This document shows positions 27,218-36,268 of a stretch of 64,000 nucleotides of DNA, one piece after another (position 1 is the stretch's first letter; each line of letters opens with the position of its first letter). Below the pieces are notes generated by a model that worked only from the letters and a program-made list of their open reading frames with translations, ran no database searches and was not told the origin of the DNA. This stretch comes from Vibrio sp. 99-8-1 (GTDB taxonomy: Bacteria; Pseudomonadota; Gammaproteobacteria; Enterobacterales; Vibrionaceae), in assembly GCF_013114595.1 (NCBI RefSeq), contig NZ_VTXE01000002.1, positions 62,001 to 126,000 of the forward strand. The letters run 5' to 3'. Both the position numbers and the translations under genes were made by a program.

Positions 27218-28183
27218 TTATTCTCTTTCTTTAGTGTATGGAACACCAACAGCTTTAGGCGCAATGGCCTTGCCAATAAAGCCGGCTAGCAAGAATACGG
27301 TTAACACGTACGGGATGGCTTCGATAGCTTGAACTGGGATTGGGAAATCTCCAATTGATACACCTTGCAGGCGAATAGCTAAAGCATCTAAGAAGCCAAA
27401 CAATAGACATGCACCCATAGCGGTGAATGGTCGCCATTTACCAAAGATCAATGCGGCTAAAGCCATATAGCCTTTACCGGCACTCATATTAGGAATGAAC
27501 TGTGCAGTTTGTGCGACAGATAAGTAAACGCCACCTATTCCGACAAGTAGACCACAGACCACCATGGCACCATAACGCATTTTAACTACCGATATACCAG
27601 CCGTATCTACCGCAGAAGGTGATTCGCCAACGGCACGTAAGCGTAGGCCAAAACGGGTCTTAAAGAGCGCGTACCATGCCAGCGGCACAATCAGTACAAC
27701 TAAATACTCAAGAGCAGAGTGACCACTTAGTAACTCTGAATAAAGTAAGCCAATAACGGGTGTATCCGCTAACTCATTTGCAAATGGTAAGTCAATTGGT
27801 GCAAAGCGGGCATTACCTGATAGCGCAGGTGTTTGACCTCCTTGATGGAACCAGTGACGACCTAAGGTGACGGTTAAACCAGCAGCAAGGATATTGATCG
27901 CCATACCACTAACAACTTGGTCACCTCTATGTGTAATAGAAGCAAAACCGTGTAGTAGCGCTAATAGTATGGAGATAGACACACCAGCCATAAGGCCAAG
28001 CCAAGCAGAGCCGGTGACATGAGCCGTTGCGGCACCAGCAAATGCAGAAGCAAGCAGTTTACCTTCTAAGGCGATGTTAACAATACCAGAACGTTCACTG
28101 AACATACCTGCCAATGAGGCAAGAATTAATGGCGTTGCAACACGAATGGTTGCATCAAGCATTAGTATAATAGTCTCAAACAT
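27218..28183 (-). CDS. Nucleoside ABC transporter permease 2 (BMP/NupQ type)
   Basis: This is a 321-aa inner-membrane permease of the branched-chain-like permease family used by BMP-type nucleoside importers. It starts MFETIILMLDATIRVATPLILASLAGMFSERSG (core motif FSERSGIVNIALEG), which is diagnostic of the group. It is the last gene of the operon bmp-ATPase-permease-permease, two bases after the first permease, and ends at a bidirectional terminator. Confidence 0.93.
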   Translation of the reverse strand: MFETIILMLDATIRVATPLILASLAGMFSERSGIVNIALEGKLLASAFAGAATAHVTGSAWLGLMAGVSISILLALLHGFASITHRGDQVVSGMAINILAAGLTVTLGRHWFHQGGQTPALSGNARFAPIDLPFANELADTPVIGLLYSELLSGHSALEYLVVLIVPLAWYALFKTRFGLRLRAVGESPSAVDTAGISVVKMRYGAMVVCGLLVGIGGVYLSVAQTAQFIPNMSAGKGYMALAALIFGKWRPFTAMGACLLFGFLDALAIRLQGVSIGDFPIPVQAIEAIPYVLTVFLLAGFIGKAIAPKAVGVPYTKERE

Positions 28184-28185
28184 GA

Positions 28186-29298
28186 TTAGGCCGCTCCATT
28201 TTCAGTTTTAGCGAACAACTTAATGTAGGTACGCTCAAGAGATGGTCTAAACATATGCTCTAGTGCACCAGAGAATAAGATAACTAAACCTTGTAATACC
28301 ACGACGATGTTTCTATCTACACCATATTCGAAGCTCAATTCGGCACCACCTTGATAAAGGAAGCCAAACAGCAAACTTGCCAGCAATACCCCAATTGGAT
28401 GGTTTCGACCCATCAAGGCTACCGCAATACCAGTAAAGCCAAATCCTTCAACAAAGTTGAGTTTTATCTGGTGCAGCTCGCCTTGCAGTACGTTAAGGCC
28501 AAAGAAGCCCGCAAGCATACCGGAGATGAGCATAGTAATAACGACAATCTTAATGTAGTTAATACCGGCGTAACCTGCAGCCGATGGATTAGAACCTACA
28601 GAACGAATTTCATATCCCCAGCGAGAGTGCCAAATAAATAGCCATACAAACACACAGCATACTAAAGAGAAGAAGAAACTGAGGTTTAGCGGGCTTGGAG
28701 CCATTTCGATACCAAATACCGCCAGTATCTCGTGCATCTTAGGTAGCCAGCTACTTACGGCAAATACACGGCTTTCTGTTGCCATGGTATTTTCAGGTTT
28801 TAGAACGTCAACCAGCAAATACGCCATTAAAGAGGCGGCGATAAAGTTGAACATAATGGTGGTGATTACAATATGTGAACCACGTTTGGCCTGAAGATAA
28901 GCTGGAATAAACGCCCAAGCTGCACCAAATAGACCACCTGCTAGAATGGCAAATGGGAAAACAATATACCAAGGTGCATACTCACCCAGTGTCAAACAGA
29001 TTAAACCTACGCCTAATCCACCAATATAAGCTTGACCTTCACCACCGATGTTAAATAAACCGGCGTGGAATGCAACAGAAACGGCAAGACCAGTAAAGAC
29101 AAAACCGGTAGCATAGTAAAGTGTATAACCAAAGCCTTCAGCATAGCCAAATGCCCCCGTCCACATGACTTTAGCCGCATCAATTGGGCTAATGTCTATA
29201 TAGATAAACAGTAGGGCGGAAACCAAGAACGCAACTAAAACGTTAATGGCAGGTAGCAGTGCAACGGTTACCCAAGCAGGAACTTTTACCTGACTCAT
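28186..29298 (-). CDS. Nucleoside ABC transporter permease 1 (BMP/NupP type)
   Basis: This 370-aa permease has 8-10 hydrophobic segments and the family motif FNIGGEGQAYIGGLG. It also has the RSVGSNPSAAGYAGI segment that parallels RAVGESPSAVDTAGI of its partner. The start overlaps the ATPase stop by four bases. It pairs with the second permease to form the channel. Confidence 0.93.
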   Translation of the reverse strand: MSQVKVPAWVTVALLPAINVLVAFLVSALLFIYIDISPIDAAKVMWTGAFGYAEGFGYTLYYATGFVFTGLAVSVAFHAGLFNIGGEGQAYIGGLGVGLICLTLGEYAPWYIVFPFAILAGGLFGAAWAFIPAYLQAKRGSHIVITTIMFNFIAASLMAYLLVDVLKPENTMATESRVFAVSSWLPKMHEILAVFGIEMAPSPLNLSFFFSLVCCVFVWLFIWHSRWGYEIRSVGSNPSAAGYAGINYIKIVVITMLISGMLAGFFGLNVLQGELHQIKLNFVEGFGFTGIAVALMGRNHPIGVLLASLLFGFLYQGGAELSFEYGVDRNIVVVLQGLVILFSGALEHMFRPSLERTYIKLFAKTENGAA

Positions 29299-30866
29299 GA
29301 TACTTCTCCTTGGGGTTCTTGGTTTTCTTTTAGATGCTCAGGAACGATGTTTGCCATCATTAGACCCAGCGTCTTCTCATCGGCTTGCTCTGCACTGACT
29401 TCACCCACAATAGACCCGTCAAAAACAACGATAATTCTATCGGCTAGGCTAAGAATTTCATCCAGCTCTACAGAGACTAATAGAACCGCTTTGCCTTCAT
29501 CTCTACTGGCAATGATCTGCTGGTGGATATACTCAATGGCACCGATATCAACCCCACGTGTTGGTTGACCTACAAGCAGTACATTTGGGTTTTCTTCCAT
29601 TTCACGAGCAATAACAAGTTTTTGCTGATTACCACCAGAGAAGTTGGCTGTTTTTAAATGCACATCATTAGGGCGAACATCCCACTTATCCATGCTCGTT
29701 TGACAGTGCTCTTCAATAGCGGCTTTATCTTGCAATAAGCCTTTATTGTATTTCGGCAAATTGTGATAACCAAGAATGTAGGCTTCTTGAGCCTCAAACT
29801 TATTAATCAAACCCTGTTTATGTCGATCTTCAGGAATGTGACCAACACCAATTGCACGGACTTGTTGAGGATCTTTAGGGCTCTCCGCCGTAAGAGTGTG
29901 ATTATTTAATGAGATTGAACCTGACTTAGGTTTCAAAATACCAGATAGCAATCCGAGAATTTCAGATTGACCATTGCCCGAAACCCCGGCGATACCAACA
30001 ATTTCCCCTTCACGTACAGAGAAACTGATCTCTTTGACGCGTTGTACTCCTGCATCATCAAAGTAGCTAAGCTTCTCGACTTGAATGAGTTCTTTCTTAG
30101 GATTGGCCGGTTGTTTTTCAACTTTTAGCCGAACTTTACGTCCCACCATTAGTTCGGCCAACTGCTCTTGGTCCGTTTCGGCGGTGACGACGTGCTCTAC
30201 CATGCCACCTTGGCGCATGACAGAGATATTGTCTGTAATGGCTAATACTTCACGCAGCTTATGCGTGATGATCATGACAGTAGTGCCTTGCTCGCGTAGC
30301 TTATTTAAAATGCTAAAGAGATGGTCTGCTTCTTGAGGCGTTAGTACCCCGGTAGGCTCATCCAAAATGAGAATTTTAGCATCGCGATATAAGGCTTTAA
30401 GAATTTCGACACGTTGCTGCAAGCCTACTGGAAGCTCTCCAACAATCGCATCTAAAGGAACATCAAGACCGTAATCTTTTTCGATCTGGATAAGTTTCTT
30501 TCGTGCTGAACTCAAACTATCTTGTAGCTTCCAGCCATTTTCTGCACCAAGGACTATATTTTCGATAACAGTAAAGTTTTCAACCAACATAAAGTGTTGG
30601 TGAACCATACCGATACCCGCTGCAATCGCTTCTTGCGAATTTGATGGTTTGTAGTCTTTATTGTTTACCAGCATTGATCCATTGTCGGCATGATAAAAGC
30701 CGTAGATGATGCTCATTAACGTGGATTTACCAGCACCATTTTCACCAATGATACCGTGAATTGTGCCTGCGGGAACTCTCAAATCAATGGCTTTATTGGC
30801 ATGTACTGCACCAAAGCGTTTATCGATCTGTTTGAGCTCAATGGCGTAATTTGGAGTTTGAGTCAC
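29295..30866 (-). CDS. Nucleoside ABC transporter ATPase (double ATP-binding cassette)
   Basis: This is a 523-aa protein with two ABC cassettes, the layout used by BMP-type nucleoside and ribose-like importers. Cassette 1 has Walker A GENGAGKST and Walker B ILILDEPTGVLTP. Cassette 2, from about residue 265, has GVSGNGQSE in the Walker A position and signature FSGGNQQKL. Degenerate motifs in one cassette are normal for this family. It is co-transcribed with the two permeases. Confidence 0.95.
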   Translation of the reverse strand: MTQTPNYAIELKQIDKRFGAVHANKAIDLRVPAGTIHGIIGENGAGKSTLMSIIYGFYHADNGSMLVNNKDYKPSNSQEAIAAGIGMVHQHFMLVENFTVIENIVLGAENGWKLQDSLSSARKKLIQIEKDYGLDVPLDAIVGELPVGLQQRVEILKALYRDAKILILDEPTGVLTPQEADHLFSILNKLREQGTTVMIITHKLREVLAITDNISVMRQGGMVEHVVTAETDQEQLAELMVGRKVRLKVEKQPANPKKELIQVEKLSYFDDAGVQRVKEISFSVREGEIVGIAGVSGNGQSEILGLLSGILKPKSGSISLNNHTLTAESPKDPQQVRAIGVGHIPEDRHKQGLINKFEAQEAYILGYHNLPKYNKGLLQDKAAIEEHCQTSMDKWDVRPNDVHLKTANFSGGNQQKLVIAREMEENPNVLLVGQPTRGVDIGAIEYIHQQIIASRDEGKAVLLVSVELDEILSLADRIIVVFDGSIVGEVSAEQADEKTLGLMMANIVPEHLKENQEPQGEVS

Positions 30867-30896
30867 GAGATATACCTGAACTTCAATGTTACAAAA

Positions 30897-30927
30897 TAAT
30901 ACGCCGCTGATACTGAAAGCAGCGGCG
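30897..30927 (-). terminator. Intra-operon hairpin between the binding protein and ATPase genes
   Basis: On the minus strand CGCCGCTG pairs with CAGCGGCG (perfect 8 bp, 10-nt loop), followed by TATTATTTTG. Such hairpins commonly leave more binding-protein mRNA than membrane-component mRNA. Confidence 0.6.
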
Positions 30928-30957
30928 CAAAGATCACTGAACTACCAGTAACATAAA

Positions 30958-31956
30958 TTAGTAGTTACAAGTGTTATCAGACATGTAGTCATGAACTTTG
31001 ATCTTGCCGGAGATGATGTCCGCTTCCAAAGCTGCTACATATGTCTTCATTTCAGGAGTAATTAGGCTAGCGTTGTTGTCATCAAGAGCCCAAGCTACAC
31101 CGCCTTCTTTAAGACCAAGAACTTTGATACCAGGAGCCCATGAACCGTCCATGCTTTCAGTCCAAGTATTCTTCGCTGCAACACCAACACGTTTAACCAT
31201 TGACGTTAGCATGGTGCCAGGTTGTAAGTGGTTTTGGTTAGCATCAACACCGATAGCCAGTTTACCTGCGTCTTTTGCCGCTTGATAAACACCCATACCT
31301 GTACCACCAGCAGCGGCATAGACTACGTCTGCACCTTGAGAGAACTGAGATTTAGCAAGCTCAGAACCTTTTGCTGGGTCAGCAAATGCTGCAGGCGTTG
31401 AACCTGTCATGTTTTGTAATACAGTTGCGTCAGAGTTTGCGTACTTAGCGCCTTGCTCGTAACCACACTGGAACTTACGAATCAGTGGAATATCCATACC
31501 ACCGATGAAGCCAACAGTACCTGTTTTAGATGCTTTAGCGGCAAGAGCACCCACTAGGAATGAACCTTCGTGCTCTTTAAACACGATAGATTGCACGTTT
31601 GGCTTATCTACTACCATATCGATGATAGTAAATTGAATGTCTGGGAACTCAGTTGCCACTTTTTCAACAGCAGAAGCCATGTTAAAACCAACAGCAACGA
31701 TAGGGCTGAAACCACGGCTTGCTAGACGACGAAGACCTTGCTCACGCTGTGCTTCATTTTGTGGTTCAAATTCACGTACTTTTACGCCTTTTTCTGACTC
31801 AAGTACTTTTACACCATTCTGATAAACAGCTTCGTTAAAAGATTTGTCGAATTTACCAGCTGTATCATAAATAACGGCTGGCTTAGGTGCAGCGAAAACA
31901 CTGAATGAAGAAACAGCGAGTGCTAATGCAGATAGCTTAAGAGTAGTCTTTTTCAC
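30958..31956 (-). CDS. BMP-family nucleoside-binding periplasmic protein
   Basis: This is a 332-aa solute-binding protein of the basic membrane protein (BMP/PnrA) family, which binds purine and pyrimidine nucleosides. It has a Sec signal peptide (MKKTTLKLSALALAVSS, cleavage near VFA-APK) and no lipobox. Family motifs include DTAGKFDKSFNEAVYQNG and VGFIGGMDIPLIRKFQCGYEQGAKY. It is first in the operon. With nupC and deoCABD nearby, nucleoside uptake is well supported. Confidence 0.94.
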   Translation of the reverse strand: MKKTTLKLSALALAVSSFSVFAAPKPAVIYDTAGKFDKSFNEAVYQNGVKVLESEKGVKVREFEPQNEAQREQGLRRLASRGFSPIVAVGFNMASAVEKVATEFPDIQFTIIDMVVDKPNVQSIVFKEHEGSFLVGALAAKASKTGTVGFIGGMDIPLIRKFQCGYEQGAKYANSDATVLQNMTGSTPAAFADPAKGSELAKSQFSQGADVVYAAAGGTGMGVYQAAKDAGKLAIGVDANQNHLQPGTMLTSMVKRVGVAAKNTWTESMDGSWAPGIKVLGLKEGGVAWALDDNNASLITPEMKTYVAALEADIISGKIKVHDYMSDNTCNY

Positions 31957-32334
31957 TTTATAATCCCTATTTTGTAATCCAATTAAGTAACAGCCTACGT
32001 TATATAAACAAGTCTGTTAAAAAAATTAGCGATTTTTTTTGCTTTAGTATAATTCGATAAAGAATTCAGCTTTATCGATTGCTTATGTAAGAACGCGTAA
32101 ACAACAAGTAATTTTATCGTTTGCTCAGCGAAAAAAAAAGCGATTAGCTCACAGCGAATAAGGGTAAATGGGCGGAAAATCGCCAACTAGATCACGGTGT
32201 GTTAAACAAAAGTGTTGATGTTAAGCTAATTTTGTTGAACTAAGTCTAGTTTTTACAAGTGGGTCACACTTAGCATTCATTTATTTTTATAAGAAATAAG
32301 TTGGTATTCATTTAGATTATTAGAGGTGATTTGT
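31957..32334. promoter_or_regulatory. Divergent regulatory gap between the nucleoside-binding protein gene and yjjV unit
   Basis: The gap of 378 bases contains a 9-7-9 palindrome, TCGATAAAG-N7-CTTTATCGA (32054-32078). It lies about 100-120 bases upstream of the BMP gene and next to a minus-strand TATACT (32052-32047). No clear CRP site was found. No RNA gene or ORF is convincing in the rest. Confidence 0.4.
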
Positions 32335-32472
32335 ATGAGAATTAAGATAAAGAAGATGTTGCAGCGTTATGATCAGTGGTGTAAGTCGATGGGGTTAACT
32401 CCGGAACAAAAACGTAGCTGTGTGCCGATAAAAAAAGATCCAGTAATAAAGAAGAAAGAGGATGAGAAGTAA
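32335..32472 (+). CDS. Small basic protein (DUF5363-like)
   Basis: A 45-codon ORF with the sequence pattern YDQWCKSMGLTPEQKRSCVP, which I recognise as the DUF5363-type short protein of vibrios (function unknown). It is rich in Lys and ends KKKEDEK. A GAGG lies 11 bases before the ATG. Its last 11 bases overlap the start of the yjjV gene, so the two are probably translated in a coupled way. Confidence 0.75.
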   Translation: MRIKIKKMLQRYDQWCKSMGLTPEQKRSCVPIKKDPVIKKKEDEK

Positions 32473-33262
32473 TTTGAAAGCCCGATTAATTGATAGCCAC
32501 TGCCATCTGGATTTTCCTCAGTTTGAAGGTGATTTAGCCGCTGTTATCGCTCAGGCACAAGATAAAGGGGTGGAAAAGTTTGTCGTTCCAGCGTGTGGCA
32601 CATTTAATTGGCAAAAAGTGGTTGCTATTAGTCAGCAATATGACGCGGTTTACTACGCATTAGGTCTGCATCCTTACTTTATGGATAAACACAGTGAAAG
32701 CGATATCCAACTGCTAGATGCTCAATTAGCAGAAAGGTCAGATAAATGTGTTGCGGTTGGTGAATGTGGTTTGGATTTTTTTGTTGAACAGCAGGTAAAA
32801 GGGCAACAGCAGCAAATTGAGCTCTTGGCTATGCAACTTATGTTGGCTAACAAGCATCACTTACCCGTGATATTACATTGTCGAAAGGCACAACAAACAA
32901 TGGTGAAGCTGCTTAAACAGGCAAATTTAACCACCGGAGGGGTTATTCACGGCTTTTCTGGCAGTTATCAAGAGGCAATGGACTATATCAAGCTTGGCTA
33001 TTACATTGGAGTTGGGAGCACGATCACATATTTGCGTGCAAAGAAAACCCGACAAACCATTTCAAAGTTGCCATTACGTTATTTAGTGCTCGAAACCGAT
33101 GCGCCAGATATGCCTTTAAACGGCTATCAAGGGCAAAAAAATCGGCCAGAAAGAGTTGCAGAAGTGTTAAATGAGCTGATCTTGTTGCGAAGTGAATCTG
33201 AGCAAACGGTTGCAGAACAGGTTTTTGAAAATAGCAAGACAGTGTTTACGAATTGTGAATAA
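32462..33262 (+). CDS. yjjV: TatD-family metal-dependent hydrolase YjjV
   Basis: TatD-family hydrolases are TIM-barrel metallo-enzymes, some with DNase or deacylase activity. The 266-aa protein has the metal-binding motifs DSHCHLDF, VGECGLDFF, VILHCRKA, IHGFSGS and LETDAPDMPL. It matches the E. coli YjjV subgroup more closely than TatD (MPLNGYQGQKNRPE). The ATG at 32462 overlaps the small upstream gene; a TTG at 32474 is an alternative start. Location close to deoCABD is conserved in E. coli. Confidence 0.92.
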   Translation: MRSNLKARLIDSHCHLDFPQFEGDLAAVIAQAQDKGVEKFVVPACGTFNWQKVVAISQQYDAVYYALGLHPYFMDKHSESDIQLLDAQLAERSDKCVAVGECGLDFFVEQQVKGQQQQIELLAMQLMLANKHHLPVILHCRKAQQTMVKLLKQANLTTGGVIHGFSGSYQEAMDYIKLGYYIGVGSTITYLRAKKTRQTISKLPLRYLVLETDAPDMPLNGYQGQKNRPERVAEVLNELILLRSESEQTVAEQVFENSKTVFTNCE

Positions 33263-33306
33263 AAACAAAACAAAATGTTTGCTTTATGAACAAAATCTAG
33301 TGTAAA

Positions 33307-33401
33307 TGCGATTGCCTTCACAAAAACTAATGAATCAACATACTTGGTACTACAAAAGTGTGATTTGTATATTACTTTCTATTGGTGGGTCTGAGTATAA
33401 T
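33307..33401 (+). promoter_or_regulatory. nupC promoter with two CRP-like sites spaced as in CytR-regulated promoters
   Basis: TATAAT lies at 33396-33401. CRP-like site 1, TGCGA-N6-TCACA (33307-33322), is one base from consensus. Site 2, TGTGA-N6-TATTA (33359-33374), has one good half. Their centres are 52 bases apart, at about -41 and -93 from the expected start, the deoP2/CRP-CytR layout. GAATCAAC between them resembles a CytR half-site (GTTGCATT) on the other strand. Confidence 0.55.
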
Positions 33402-33464
33402 CGCTCCCGCTTTATAGCTCCATTTTGTTACACGCCATTTAACTATATAAGGAAGTCATAAACC

Positions 33465-34733
33465 ATGAGCCTGTTTATGAGCCTAGTCGGTATGGTTGTA
33501 CTGATTGCAATCGCAGTACTACTATCTGACAACCGCAAAGCAATTAATTTAAGAACTGTTGGAGGCGCTTTCGCTATCCAATTTATCCTTGGTGCATTCG
33601 TTCTTTACGTACCTTGGGGTCGTGATTTACTAGGTGGTTTCTCTAGCGGTGTAGCTAGCGTAATCGACTTTGGTAAAAGTGGTACTAGTTTCCTATTTGG
33701 TAACCTAGTTAGCTTTTCTGTAGATGGTCTTGGTTTCATTTTCGCATTCCAAGTTCTACCTACATTAATCTTCTTCTCATCTCTAATCTCTGTGCTTTAC
33801 TACATCGGTGCGATGCAGTGGGTAATCAAGATTCTTGGTGGTGCACTAGAGAAAGCTCTTGGTACTTCACAAGCTGAATCAATGTCAGCAGCAGCTAACA
33901 TTTTTGTAGGTCAAACTGAAGCACCTTTAGTGGTTCGTCCGTTTGTACCTAAAATGACACAGTCTGAGCTGTTCGCTGTAATGTGTGGTGGTCTAGCATC
34001 AGTAGCTGGTGGTGTTCTTGCAGGTTATGCATCTATGGGTGTTCCTCTAGAGTACCTTGTAGCGGCATCATTCATGGCTGCACCTGGTGGTCTATTGTTC
34101 GCTAAAATCATCAAGCCTGAAACTGAAGAGTTCCTAGACAACATCGATGCTGACATCGATGGTGATGACAAACCTGCTAACGTAATCGATGCTGCGGCTG
34201 GTGGTGCGTCTGCTGGTATGCAACTTGCTCTAAACGTTGGTGCAATGCTTATCGCATTCATCGGCCTTATCGCTCTAATCAACGGTATGCTTGGTGGCAT
34301 CGGTGGTTGGGTTGGTATGCCTGAGCTAAGCCTTGAGCTAATCCTTGGTTATGTATTCTCTCCACTAGCATTCCTAATCGGTGTGCCATGGGAAGAAGCA
34401 ACTCTTGCTGGTTCATTCATCGGTCAAAAACTGATTGTGAACGAATTCGTAGCATACTTAAACTTCGTACCATACGTTGGTGAAACAGCACAAGTTGTTG
34501 AAGCAACTGGTCAAGTAATGTCTACTAAGACTACGGCAATTATCTCATTCGCACTATGTGGTTTCGCAAACCTTTCTTCTATTGCGATTCTACTTGGTGG
34601 TCTAGGTGGTATTGCACCTGGACGTCGTCACGATATCGCTCGCATGGGTGTTAAAGCTGTTGCCGCTGGTACGCTTTCTAACCTAATGGCTGCAACTATC
34701 GCTGGCTTCTGCATCAGTCTTGCAGCAATGTAA
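33465..34733 (+). CDS. nupC: Concentrative Na+-coupled nucleoside transporter (NupC/CNT)
   Basis: CNT proteins import nucleosides with Na+ (or H+) across the inner membrane. The 422-aa protein is clearly orthologous to the structurally solved Vibrio cholerae CNT. It starts [10 protein letters not shown] and has the substrate/Na+ motif [14 protein letters not shown], the PWEEATLAG loop (transport Glu) and [18 protein letters not shown] near the C-terminus. It has its own CRP/CytR-like promoter and terminator, next to deoCABD. Confidence 0.97.
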   Translation: MSLFMSLVGMVVLIAIAVLLSDNRKAINLRTVGGAFAIQFILGAFVLYVPWGRDLLGGFSSGVASVIDFGKSGTSFLFGNLVSFSVDGLGFIFAFQVLPTLIFFSSLISVLYYIGAMQWVIKILGGALEKALGTSQAESMSAAANIFVGQTEAPLVVRPFVPKMTQSELFAVMCGGLASVAGGVLAGYASMGVPLEYLVAASFMAAPGGLLFAKIIKPETEEFLDNIDADIDGDDKPANVIDAAAGGASAGMQLALNVGAMLIAFIGLIALINGMLGGIGGWVGMPELSLELILGYVFSPLAFLIGVPWEEATLAGSFIGQKLIVNEFVAYLNFVPYVGETAQVVEATGQVMSTKTTAIISFALCGFANLSSIAILLGGLGGIAPGRRHDIARMGVKAVAAGTLSNLMAATIAGFCISLAAM

Positions 34734-34757
34734 TTACTGATTAAGAAAGAAAGAGTA

Positions 34758-34791
34758 AACACCGTAACAAGAAATTGTTGCGGTGTTTTTT
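34758..34791 (+). terminator. Intrinsic terminator after nupC
   Basis: AACACCGTAACAA / TTGTTGCGGTGTT (one mismatch) around a GAAA loop, then T6. Confidence 0.9.
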
Positions 34792-34908
34792 CGTTTTTAA
34801 GCTTTAATTAGATTAAATGCGAAGGTGTAAACGAATAATTTTCAATAACCAAGTGACTTTTTGAGATACAAACCGTTTGCTTGAAAAGTCGATGGTGTCA
34901 CATTTTTC

Positions 34909-34929
34909 GTTTATACCTATAATATAAAC
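34909..34929 (+). promoter_or_regulatory. xapX promoter -10 inside a 21-bp palindrome
   Basis: GTTTATA-N7-TATAAAC is a perfect 7-7-7 palindrome whose centre includes TATAAT (34918-34923). It lies 27 bases before the XapX start codon. A repressor site is likely; the protein that binds is unknown. Confidence 0.5.
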
Positions 34930-34955
34930 AATCTAGATAAGTTGGAGATATAACG

Positions 34956-35126
34956 ATGAATGAAGTTATCCTCGCAACAATTGCTGGTTTTGCTGTTGGT
35001 GTGCTGTTTTCAGCGATTAAGTTACCAATACCTGCACCCCCTGTATTACCCGGAGTAATGGGTATCGTTGGTGTGTATCTTGGTGGGGTAGCGTACCAAT
35101 GGATAATTGAACGATTTTTTAGTTAG
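34956..35126 (+). CDS. XapX domain (DUF1427) small membrane protein
   Basis: A 56-codon ORF with two hydrophobic segments (ATIAGFAVGVLFSAI and GVMGIVGVYLGGVAYQW) separated by the proline-rich signature KLPIPAPPVLPG. This is the XapX/DUF1427 pattern. TTGGAG lies 9 bases upstream. The family has been noted near xanthosine or nucleoside permease genes, which fits the position between nupC and deoC. Its biochemical role is unknown. Confidence 0.85.
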   Translation: MNEVILATIAGFAVGVLFSAIKLPIPAPPVLPGVMGIVGVYLGGVAYQWIIERFFS

Positions 35127-35408
35127 CTCAAACCGCAAACTGGATTAGATGCTAAGCATCAAGATTTAGACACCGCAATCATTGATGATTGTTGTGCCAA
35201 CGACCTAATCAGCTTATCGCTATTGAGTCGAAATTATATTGGTACTGTGCGGTGACAAGGATTGCAATTGGTATTTTTAGATACTGAGTCTTCAAGGAAC
35301 CAAGTCCGTTCATTTCGTAACTGAAATCATTAAGCCTGATGTCATGATTATCAGATGAACAGTTAGTGATTTTGGAAAACAAATTGAATTTATTGATCGG
35401 AGATAGAA

Positions 35409-36185
35409 ATGAGCGATTTAAAAGCAGCAGCTCTACGTGCACTTAAACTAATGGATTTAACGACGTTAAATGATGATGACACTGATGAAAAAGTGATCTC
35501 TCTTTGTCATGACGCAAAAACAGCAGTAGGTAACACTGCTGCTATCTGTATTTACCCACGATTTATTCCTATCGCTAAGAAAACGCTTCGCGAGCAAGGA
35601 ACACCAGAAGTTCGTATCGCAACAGTAACTAACTTCCCACACGGTAACGATGATATTGATATCGCAGTAGCTGAAACCAACGCTGCTATCGCTTATGGTG
35701 CAGATGAAGTTGATGTGGTTTTCCCATACCGCACGCTTATTGCTGGTGATGAAAAAACAGGTTTCGAGCTTGTAAAACAAGTTAAACAAGCTTGTGGCGA
35801 TACACTTCTTAAAGTGATTATCGAAACCGGTGAACTAAAAGAAGAAGCGCTAATTAAGCGTGCATCTGAGCTATCAATTGAAGCCGGTGCTGATTTCATT
35901 AAAACATCAACAGGTAAAGTACCTGTAAACGCGACACCAGAAGCAGCAGAAATTATGCTGAAGGTTATTCGTGATATGGGCGTTGCTAAAACAGTCGGCT
36001 TTAAGCCTGCTGGTGGCGTTCGTACTGCTGAAGATGCCGCTCAGTTCTTAGCTATGGCTGACGACATTCTTGGTGGTGACTGGGCAGACAACATGCACTA
36101 CCGTTTTGGTGCATCTAGCCTACTAACTAACTTACTAAACACATTAGAAGTAACAGACGAAACTGCAGACCCAGCAGCATACTAA
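35409..36185 (+). CDS. deoC: Deoxyribose-phosphate aldolase DeoC
   Basis: DeoC cleaves 2-deoxyribose-5-phosphate to acetaldehyde and glyceraldehyde-3-phosphate. The 258-aa class I aldolase has the Schiff-base lysine in [10 protein letters not shown] (Lys165), and EVDVVFPYR and [12 protein letters not shown] motifs. CGGAGA lies before the ATG. It is the first gene of the deo operon. The 280-base region upstream holds several short inverted repeats but no CRP site I would defend. Confidence 0.97.
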   Translation: MSDLKAAALRALKLMDLTTLNDDDTDEKVISLCHDAKTAVGNTAAICIYPRFIPIAKKTLREQGTPEVRIATVTNFPHGNDDIDIAVAETNAAIAYGADEVDVVFPYRTLIAGDEKTGFELVKQVKQACGDTLLKVIIETGELKEEALIKRASELSIEAGADFIKTSTGKVPVNATPEAAEIMLKVIRDMGVAKTVGFKPAGGVRTAEDAAQFLAMADDILGGDWADNMHYRFGASSLLTNLLNTLEVTDETADPAAY

Positions 36186-36197
36186 TTCGTACTGACT

Positions 36198-36225
36198 AAG
36201 ATGGAACCATACTAGGTTCCATCTT
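36198..36225 (+). terminator. Intra-operon hairpin between deoC and deoA
   Basis: AAGATGGAACC / GGTTCCATCTT, a perfect 11-bp stem with a 6-nt loop, is followed by CATTTTG. It probably causes partial termination or protects the deoC transcript end. Confidence 0.6.
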
Positions 36226-36268
36226 CATTTTGCCCTTCATAAATGAATCAACATCGGGAGAAATTCTA

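Noticed and set aside
35127..35408. CRP/CytR sites before deoC
   Set aside because: Several short inverted repeats exist (for example CAATCAT-TG-ATGATTG) but no pair of CRP-like sites or -35/-10 set was good enough to claim.
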